Positions 6,206 to 10,987 of a stretch of DNA of 10,987 bases are shown piece by piece. The stretch's first letter is position 1; each line of letters opens with the position of its first letter. The notes beneath the pieces are model-generated. The model had not been told where the DNA came from and searched no databases. It worked only from the letters and a program-made list of their open reading frames with translations. The stretch covers positions 1-10,987 of the forward strand of contig JAGLYY010000115.1 in NCBI GenBank assembly GCA_023131935.1. The letters run 5' to 3'. The DNA comes from Spirochaetales bacterium. GTDB lineage: Bacteria > Spirochaetota > Spirochaetia > JAGLYY01. A program made the position numbers and the translations under genes.

Positions 6206-7585
6206 CTACTTGAGCAGCTTCTTCATCTCCGCTTCCGCCCAGGCCATAGCCTGATCGATATCCATCCCCTCCTGGGTTATTTTGTAAATCATCTGGGGAA
6301 TGATTTTCTTGGAATAGATGGTGCTGGCAGCTTCTATTCTGACACCTTCCACGATACCGAAGCTTTCAATGTTATCGAGCCCTTCATTGATCTCCCTGAT
6401 CTTGTCTGCCCCGTACCTGGAGTAAACACCTTTAGGATCGTTCAGGAACCGTTCAGTTTCTCCCACACCTTTAAGTACAGGCATCATGCCTCCGACAGCC
6501 ATGTGGAGGAAGGTGATGTAGGCATTGGGGGAGTAAAGATAGGTAAGGAAGTCCATGGTTGCCTGGGTAATCCTGGGATCATCCTGCACCGGCATAGCCA
6601 GAGAACATACCGCGCCAAACCCCGCGGGTTGTTTGTTATCAATAATGGTGGCACATTTTGTGTTTATTACGAGGTCCGGATCGAATTCAGCGCCATCAAG
6701 ACCCGCGAAATTGTCACTGGTCAGGGAGCCTTTGGCCACTTCAAAAACAGCGAGGTCATCCATTATAAAGGTGGAATAAAAGAACATAGCCATTCTGCCC
6801 TGCAGATAGTAATCCCTGGCTCTCCAGGTCTGAGGTCCCGGGGGACTGTATTTTGCAAGACGGGCATAGTATTCAATGGCCTCTTTCATCTCAGGAGAGT
6901 TGAAAATCAGGTTTCCGTCTTTGTCGAATAAACCGGCTTTGTTGGACATCGCGATTGGCGTGAAGCACTGTTCGTCATAGGATTCGGTTTCCATTGTTCC
7001 TACAAGAATGCCATACATATTTTCCTCGGGGTTGTAGAAATACTTTGCGGCTTTCTCTACCGTTTCCCAGGTGGTTGGCGGCTCTAATCCCGCTTCTTTA
7101 AACCAGTCAGCCCGGTACCAGATTCCCTGAGTCATACCGTGGTAAGGAATAGCGTAATATACGCCAATGTCACCGGTTTCGAAAAGATCCAAAGTACGCG
7201 GGAAAAATTTATTCTTCCCCACCTTTGCTATCATCTTTCCCGCGGCATCAGTATCCAGAATCCCTTCAGCACCAAGAGCAACGGCAATCTCAGCGTCAAT
7301 CTCTAGCAATGCCGGCATTGTTCCCGCTGATGCGGCGGCGCGCATATTGAGGGCCATGTCATTTTCATCAACCGCGACCAATTTGATGGTGACATCCGGA
7401 TTCATAGCCACGTAAGTGTCGATTAACACCTGAATCGTTGCCATGCGTTCAGACTGGGTTTCACGAGTCCAGAATTCAAATTCAACCGGACCTTGAGCTT
7501 CGTCCTGTGCTCCTCCCGCGAAAACTCCTGACAATGGTGCAAGAGTAAAGAGGACCACAAGGAGCCATAATATCAGCTTTTTCAT
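6206..7585 (-). CDS. Periplasmic sugar-binding protein of an ABC importer (family 1 type)
   Basis: This 459-residue protein captures the sugar outside the inner membrane and delivers it to the two downstream permeases. The N-terminus MKKLILWLLVVLFTLAPLSG is a classical signal peptide, with predicted cleavage after VFA (residue 23) and a mature start GGAQDE. There is no lipobox cysteine, so it should be soluble and periplasmic. The mature part opens with VEFEFWTRE and contains the GIWYRADWFKEAGLEPPTTWE segment, a hallmark of MalE/UgpB-like proteins, and a late YLYSPNAYITF region. Length fits the family. AAAAGGAGG (7591-7599) five bases before the ATG is the strongest ribosome-binding site in the window and suits a highly expressed protein. 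It lies 58 bases after the lacI-type gene, with a candidate promoter in that gap, and is followed by a hairpin. The FAGGAQ signal-peptide style hints at a spirochaete. Confidence 0.95.
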   Translation of the reverse strand: MKKLILWLLVVLFTLAPLSGVFAGGAQDEAQGPVEFEFWTRETQSERMATIQVLIDTYVAMNPDVTIKLVAVDENDMALNMRAAASAGTMPALLEIDAEIAVALGAEGILDTDAAGKMIAKVGKNKFFPRTLDLFETGDIGVYYAIPYHGMTQGIWYRADWFKEAGLEPPTTWETVEKAAKYFYNPEENMYGILVGTMETESYDEQCFTPIAMSNKAGLFDKDGNLIFNSPEMKEAIEYYARLAKYSPPGPQTWRARDYYLQGRMAMFFYSTFIMDDLAVFEVAKGSLTSDNFAGLDGAEFDPDLVINTKCATIIDNKQPAGFGAVCSLAMPVQDDPRITQATMDFLTYLYSPNAYITFLHMAVGGMMPVLKGVGETERFLNDPKGVYSRYGADKIREINEGLDNIESFGIVEGVRIEAASTIYSKKIIPQMIYKITQEGMDIDQAMAWAEAEMKKLLK

Positions 7586-7615
7586 AAAAGCCTCCTTTTA
7601 TTTTTTGCCTGAAGC

Positions 7616-7647
7616 CTAAAATGTATGTTTTAGCTCCAAGCTGTTAA
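7616..7647 (-). promoter_or_regulatory. Candidate promoter and operator for the binding-protein operon
   Basis: On the minus strand TTAACA (7647-7642, overlapping the lacI-type stop codon) and TACATT (7625-7620) are separated by 16 bases, a moderate match to a housekeeping promoter. An inverted repeat CTAAAA-(6)-TTTTAG (7616-7633 on the plus strand) covers the -10 and part of the spacer, where a repressor would block RNA polymerase. The box matches are imperfect and the palindrome is short, so this is tentative; the operon may also be read through from the lacI-type promoter. Confidence 0.4.
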
Positions 7648-8636
7648 TTTGTAGAATTACGGATGATGATCTTTGGAGTTATGCACAATTCCTCTTCCAA
7701 AGGCATTTCTATCTTTCCTTTTAGTCTGTCGAGAAGGTAGGTAACGGCAATTCGTGCCTTTACGTCGATAAACTGTTTCATAGTGGTAAGGCCGAGGATG
7801 CCGGCGAATTCAAGATCATCAAACCCAATAATCCCTATATCATCAGGAACGTGGATAGTATTTTCCTTGAAATACTTAAATCCTCCCATTGCCATATTAT
7901 CAGAGGCGTAGAAGATGGCATCTGGTGAATACTGCTTCAGAAGGGTTTTTGTCGCTTCGTATCCCCCCTTCACATCCAGCCTTGTTAAGGAGACCATAGA
8001 GTTCTCAAAAATGACACCTTCACTGGCAATGGCATTTTTATATCCAATCAAACGATCGGAAAGGTGTTCATCTACCGGATTCCAGCCGATAAAGGCAATT
8101 TTTGTATAACCTCTGCTTAAGAGAAACTTTGTGGCATCATATCCGCCGAGGTAGTTATTGTTGCTGATTGATTTTTCTTTATGACACCGGTTCTGCATAA
8201 TGATCACCGGGATATCAAGTGATCTGAACCATGACGAACCTGCTTCATCCAATTTCGCGGAAAAGATCATAAGGGCATCTATTTTCTTCTGGTGATCAGG
8301 GTTTTTCCTGAAAAATTCATACACATTACGTTCGTTTTTCATGTTGATTACCAGGAGGTCATATTCAGTGTTTTCGAGAGCGATCTCTATCTCCCGGATC
8401 AATTCCCCTACCTGAGTAAGCCGGATATTGGGAACAGCCAGACCAAGGGTATATTTCTTTTCCTGGTTATCCTGCTTACGGGCGGGAGGAAGGTAATTCA
8501 ACTCCTTAATTGCGGAATACACCGTCTCCCGTGTGTTTGGTTTTACCAGATCCGGTTGATTCAGCACTCTGGATACGGTGCTGGGGCTGACCCCGGTCAT
8601 TTCCGCAATCTCTTGAATGGTTACTTTCTCTGCCAT
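7644..8636 (-). CDS. LacI-family transcriptional regulator
   Basis: This 330-residue DNA-binding regulator probably represses the adjacent sugar genes until a ligand is bound. The N-terminal helix-turn-helix VTIQEIAEMTGVSPSTVSRVLN (5-26) is unmistakable. From about residue 62 a periplasmic-binding-protein-like core follows (YTLGLAVPN, the SRGYTKIAFIG segment, the DAIFYASDNMAMGG region and DIGIIGFDDLEFA). The hinge is odd: after ELNYLP it reads PARKQDNQEKK, lacking the usual A-R-x-L motif whose leucine enters the operator minor groove. The ATG at 8636 is chosen because the protein then begins MAEKVTIQEIAE, as is normal. A longer frame from TTG at 8675 would start inside the -35 box. No Shine-Dalgarno precedes the ATG; the message appears nearly leaderless. 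It is the first gene of the minus-strand operon and divergent from the mannosidase gene. Confidence 0.93.
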   Translation of the reverse strand: MAEKVTIQEIAEMTGVSPSTVSRVLNQPDLVKPNTRETVYSAIKELNYLPPARKQDNQEKKYTLGLAVPNIRLTQVGELIREIEIALENTEYDLLVINMKNERNVYEFFRKNPDHQKKIDALMIFSAKLDEAGSSWFRSLDIPVIIMQNRCHKEKSISNNNYLGGYDATKFLLSRGYTKIAFIGWNPVDEHLSDRLIGYKNAIASEGVIFENSMVSLTRLDVKGGYEATKTLLKQYSPDAIFYASDNMAMGGFKYFKENTIHVPDDIGIIGFDDLEFAGILGLTTMKQFIDVKARIAVTYLLDRLKGKIEMPLEEELCITPKIIIRNSTN

Positions 8637-8646
8637 AAGTGGGGAA

Positions 8647-8675
8647 ATTATAGACCCGGTAGTGATATCTGTCAA
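8647..8675 (-). promoter_or_regulatory. Perfect consensus housekeeping promoter of the lacI-type gene
   Basis: The minus strand carries TTGACA (8675-8670), exactly 17 bases, then TATAAT (8652-8647): both hexamers and spacing match the sigma-70 consensus. Transcription is expected to start near the A at 8640, only four bases before the ATG at 8636, giving an essentially leaderless mRNA. Confidence 0.85.
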
Positions 8676-8677
8676 AC

Positions 8678-8722
8678 AATTTCTGAAAAAACAGTAATAT
8701 CATGAAAATTTCAGAAAAAACA
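8678..8722 (+). repeat. Two copies of a 16-bp repeat between divergent promoters (candidate operators)
   Basis: AATTTCTGAAAAAACA (8678-8693) recurs as AATTTCAGAAAAAACA (8707-8722), 15 of 16 bases identical and 29 bp apart. The core TTTCWGAAA is itself a palindrome, so each copy could bind a dimer. One copy ends two bases upstream of the lacI-type -35 box and the other abuts the mannosidase -35 box. They could be operators for the LacI-family protein, which would give coordinated divergent control, or A-tract UP-like elements. The repeat is seen directly; its function is inferred. Confidence 0.6.
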
Positions 8723-8751
8723 TTGTGATGATCAGATCTTCCCACTATACT
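8723..8751 (+). promoter_or_regulatory. Candidate promoter of the GH38 mannosidase gene
   Basis: TTGTGA (8723-8728) and TATACT (8746-8751) are separated by exactly 17 bases; the boxes match the consensus at 4 of 6 and 5 of 6 positions. The expected start near 8758 gives a leader of about 20 bases containing the weak ribosome-binding site AGGCGG (8768-8773). The -35 box directly follows the second copy of the 16-bp repeat. Confidence 0.6.
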
Positions 8752-8777
8752 GAACACCGAATAAAATAGGCGGTACA

Positions 8778-10987
8778 ATGATGAAACAAAAAGAGCTGAC
8801 TTTACACATCATCTCCCATACCCATTGGGACCGGGAGTGGTTCCTGAACAGCCCCTACACCAGGGAGTGGCTGATCCCCTTTTTCGATTCCCTCTTTCGT
8901 ATGATGGAAAAAGAGCCCCGGTATATTTTCATTCTGGACGGTCAGACCATCATGATTGAGGATTACTTTGATGAACTGGAAAAAGTGGGGCGGGAGGTTC
9001 AGGAGTACCGGGAAAAGATTATAAAGTACACCAAAGAAAAACGGCTTATCCTGGGCCCCTATTATTTGCAGCCCGACTGGCAGCTCATCAGCGATGAATC
9101 TCTCATCAGGAATCTTCTGATAGGGATAAAAATGGCGGACCAACTGGGTGGATCGATGAAAACCGGTTGGCTCCTGGATAACTTCGGTCAGATTTCCCAA
9201 ACCGCCCAGATCCACGCCGGTTTCGGGATTGACGCCCTCTATGTATGGAGGGGAGTCGACATACCACCGGCGGAAGTGCAGACCGAGTTTATGTGGCAGT
9301 CTCCCGATGGGTCCCGGGTTCTCTCTATCTATCTACTCGACAGTTACCGGAATGCCATGCGCCTATCGGACCATCTGGATATTCTCACGAAACGGGTTGA
9401 TACTGTCATCAATCGGATAAGTCCGTTTGGTGCAACTGATAATGTGCTGTTTATGAATGGGTATGATCAGGAGATGGTCCCCGATGATATCGTTTCCTGT
9501 ATCCGCTATCTTAAGACCCATGGATATAAGGTAAAACAAACTACCCCCGCCGGATATGTGGAAGCAATAATGGAGGCAAAACCTTCCCTCAAGGTTCACG
9601 AGGGATACTTTTATAGCGGGCGTTATATTTCCGTATTTCCAGGGATCCTTTCAAGCAGGATGCACCTGAAGTTGAGCAATGACCGGATCTCCCGGCTTAT
9701 CGAGGGGGGAGTGGAACCCCTATCGGTATTTTCCTGGTTAATCGGAGGATCGTACCCCGGAAAGGAGATAGAAGGCCTCTGGAAGACTCTGTTGAAGAAC
9801 CATCCCCATGATAGTATTTGCGGTGTAAGTATCGATGATGTTCACCTGGATATGGAGGAACGGTTTGAGGGATTGGAAGTTGATGGATCAAGGTTACTGC
9901 ACGATCAATTAAGGGAGATAGTTTCCAGAATAAACACCGCCGGCAATAAACAGGCTGAAACGGTCTACCTGGTCTTTAACACCTCCTTACAGAAAAAGAG
10001 TGTAATGGTTAAAATATCAGAGGTCCCTGAAGGTTTGAAAATCGTTGATGTGAATAATGAAGACATTGTATGGCAGCATAATGGGGAGGGGGAAACGGAA
10101 ATACTGATTCCGGAACTTCCCCCCCTTGGTTTTAAGAATATCTATCTAACCAAAAAAGAAACGGTGGACACTAGAAGCATATCACCGAAGGAACAACAGG
10201 TAAGAATCCATCAGGACGATATGGTGATGGAGAACGGTTTCCTTAAGGTAAAAGTCCTGGAAGATGGTTCTATCGATATCCTGGATAAAACGAATGATAT
10301 TCTCTACCAGGGAATAGGGGTGTTCGAAGAGGCTGCGGATGCGGGAGATACCTATAATTATTCCGCGCCCTTAAACGACAGGATTATCCTCAGCACCGGG
10401 AAAAAGGCCAATGTTGAATGGATCGACCGGGGACCGTTGTTCAGTACCATAAAAATATCAATAGAAATGGAGGTCCCTGAAAGAATAGATGAATCGAGGG
10501 ACAATCGATCAAAAGAAACCCGAACTTTGCCTGTTATCAGTTATGTGCGTCTTGAAGCTTCATCCGCGCTGCTGAAGATTAAAACCTCAGTTAAGAATAC
10601 CGTAAAAGACCACCGCCTCCGGGTCCTCTTCCCAACAAATATTGAAACAGATTTCTCGTATCCCGGGACCCAGTTTGATGTTGTTGAACACGAGATCTCT
10701 CCGGCGCCTTATCATGATGAGGAAATACCGGAACATTTAAGGCGAGTACTTATTGGCGCCCGTGAGGCAAGCCCTGTTACCATCTTTCCCCAGCGGGAAT
10801 TTGTAGATCTTCATGATAACAGGAGGGGGCTCGCGGTACTGAACCGGGGACTACCCGCCTATGAAGTACTATGTGAGAACAATACCATAGCTCTTACCCT
10901 TTTCAGGTCCATAGACTGGCTTGCCCGGGGGGACCTCCGCAGCCGGACAGGGGACGCGGGGCCGGAAATTTTTACCCCCGATGCCCA
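8778..10987 (+). CDS. Glycoside hydrolase family 38 alpha-mannosidase, MngB-like, 3' truncated
   Basis: The enzyme hydrolyses terminal alpha-mannosides by a retaining, metal-dependent mechanism. The frame is open for 736 codons to the window end; the MngB-like group is about 850-900 residues, so 100 or more C-terminal residues are missing. Visible motifs are HTHWDREW (14-21; His16 and Asp18 as metal ligands), GWLLDNFGQ with Asp134 as nucleophile and metal ligand, NGYDQ (228-232; Asp230 a plausible acid/base), and NHPHDSICG..IDDVH (341-356; His344 a metal ligand). The layout is an alpha/beta domain, a helical segment to about 370, then beta-rich domains including HRLRVLFPT. By memory the protein resembles E. 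coli MngB, whose substrate is phosphorylated mannosylglycerate, but substrate is unproven. There is no signal peptide, so it acts in the cytoplasm on imported glycoside. ATG 8781 is an equally good start; AGGCGG lies four or seven bases upstream. It is divergent from the lacI-type gene. Confidence 0.93.
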   Translation, partial: MMKQKELTLHIISHTHWDREWFLNSPYTREWLIPFFDSLFRMMEKEPRYIFILDGQTIMIEDYFDELEKVGREVQEYREKIIKYTKEKRLILGPYYLQPDWQLISDESLIRNLLIGIKMADQLGGSMKTGWLLDNFGQISQTAQIHAGFGIDALYVWRGVDIPPAEVQTEFMWQSPDGSRVLSIYLLDSYRNAMRLSDHLDILTKRVDTVINRISPFGATDNVLFMNGYDQEMVPDDIVSCIRYLKTHGYKVKQTTPAGYVEAIMEAKPSLKVHEGYFYSGRYISVFPGILSSRMHLKLSNDRISRLIEGGVEPLSVFSWLIGGSYPGKEIEGLWKTLLKNHPHDSICGVSIDDVHLDMEERFEGLEVDGSRLLHDQLREIVSRINTAGNKQAETVYLVFNTSLQKKSVMVKISEVPEGLKIVDVNNEDIVWQHNGEGETEILIPELPPLGFKNIYLTKKETVDTRSISPKEQQVRIHQDDMVMENGFLKVKVLEDGSIDILDKTNDILYQGIGVFEEAADAGDTYNYSAPLNDRIILSTGKKANVEWIDRGPLFSTIKISIEMEVPERIDESRDNRSKETRTLPVISYVRLEASSALLKIKTSVKNTVKDHRLRVLFPTNIETDFSYPGTQFDVVEHEISPAPYHDEEIPEHLRRVLIGAREASPVTIFPQREFVDLHDNRRGLAVLNRGLPAYEVLCENNTIALTLFRSIDWLARGDLRSRTGDAGPEIFTPDA

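Noticed and set aside
6503..6931. A 142-codon plus-strand open frame opposite the binding-protein gene
   Set aside because: The minus-strand protein has a signal peptide, family motifs and a strong ribosome-binding site; the opposite frame has none of these.
8637..8675. N-terminally extended regulator from TTG at 8675
   Set aside because: The extension would be read from inside the -35 and -10 boxes of its own promoter, and LacI-family proteins normally begin a few residues before the helix-turn-helix.
8802..9215. A 137-codon minus-strand open frame within the mannosidase gene, with further minus-strand frames at 9363-9599 and 9697-9891
   Set aside because: They lie opposite the catalytic region of a clear GH38 enzyme and show no domain or ribosome-binding site of their own.
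1..10987. tRNA or rRNA genes, CRISPR arrays, insertion-sequence ends, riboswitches
   Set aside because: I looked for cloverleaf-like segments, regularly spaced repeats and terminal inverted repeats by eye and found none convincing.

Overview
The window looks like the chromosome of a spirochaete-like bacterium of moderate GC content. The main hint is the solute-binding protein, whose signal peptide ends VFA|GGAQ with no lipobox cysteine, a style common in Treponema/Spirochaeta/Sphaerochaeta-type binding proteins. This placement is an inference from one protein style and not a phylogenetic result. No rRNA, tRNA, CRISPR array or insertion sequence was recognised.

Layout. (1) Positions 1-2689, plus strand: the end of a pyrimidine biosynthesis operon. 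A class 1B dihydroorotate dehydrogenase is fused in one polypeptide to its PyrK electron-transfer subunit (5' end outside the window). Its 3' end overlaps a CAD-like dihydroorotase gene, pyrC. (2) Positions 2690-3238, plus strand: a visibly AT-richer islet with a small antitoxin-like gene and an N-terminal fragment of a PIN-domain toxin. The fragment stops on the base before the stop codon of the next, convergent gene. (3) Positions 3239-8636, minus strand: a sugar-uptake operon read in the order LacI-family regulator, periplasmic binding protein, two CUT1-type ABC permeases, PfkB-family sugar kinase. A hairpin with a U-tract sits between the binding-protein and permease genes. (4) Positions 8637-8777: a compact divergent control region with two 17-bp-spaced promoters and a 16-bp imperfect direct repeat. 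(5) Positions 8778-10987, plus strand: a large GH38 alpha-mannosidase gene, closest by eye to E. coli MngB (mannosylglycerate hydrolase), running off the end of the window.

How the genes work together (inference). A mannose-containing glycoside is bound in the periplasm, imported by the two permeases with an ATPase encoded elsewhere, and cleaved in the cytoplasm by the signal-less GH38 enzyme. The released sugar, or its isomer, is phosphorylated by the PfkB kinase. The LacI-family regulator probably controls both arms from the 8637-8777 region. The pyr operon is functionally unrelated; the damaged toxin-antitoxin islet marks the seam between the two loci.

The most notable observations are the PyrD-PyrK fusion, the essentially leaderless lacI-type transcript behind a perfect consensus promoter, the paired TTTCWGAAA elements between the divergent promoters, the in-operon attenuator, and the PIN fragment cut exactly at the kinase stop codon. 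I see no clearly unprecedented system here.
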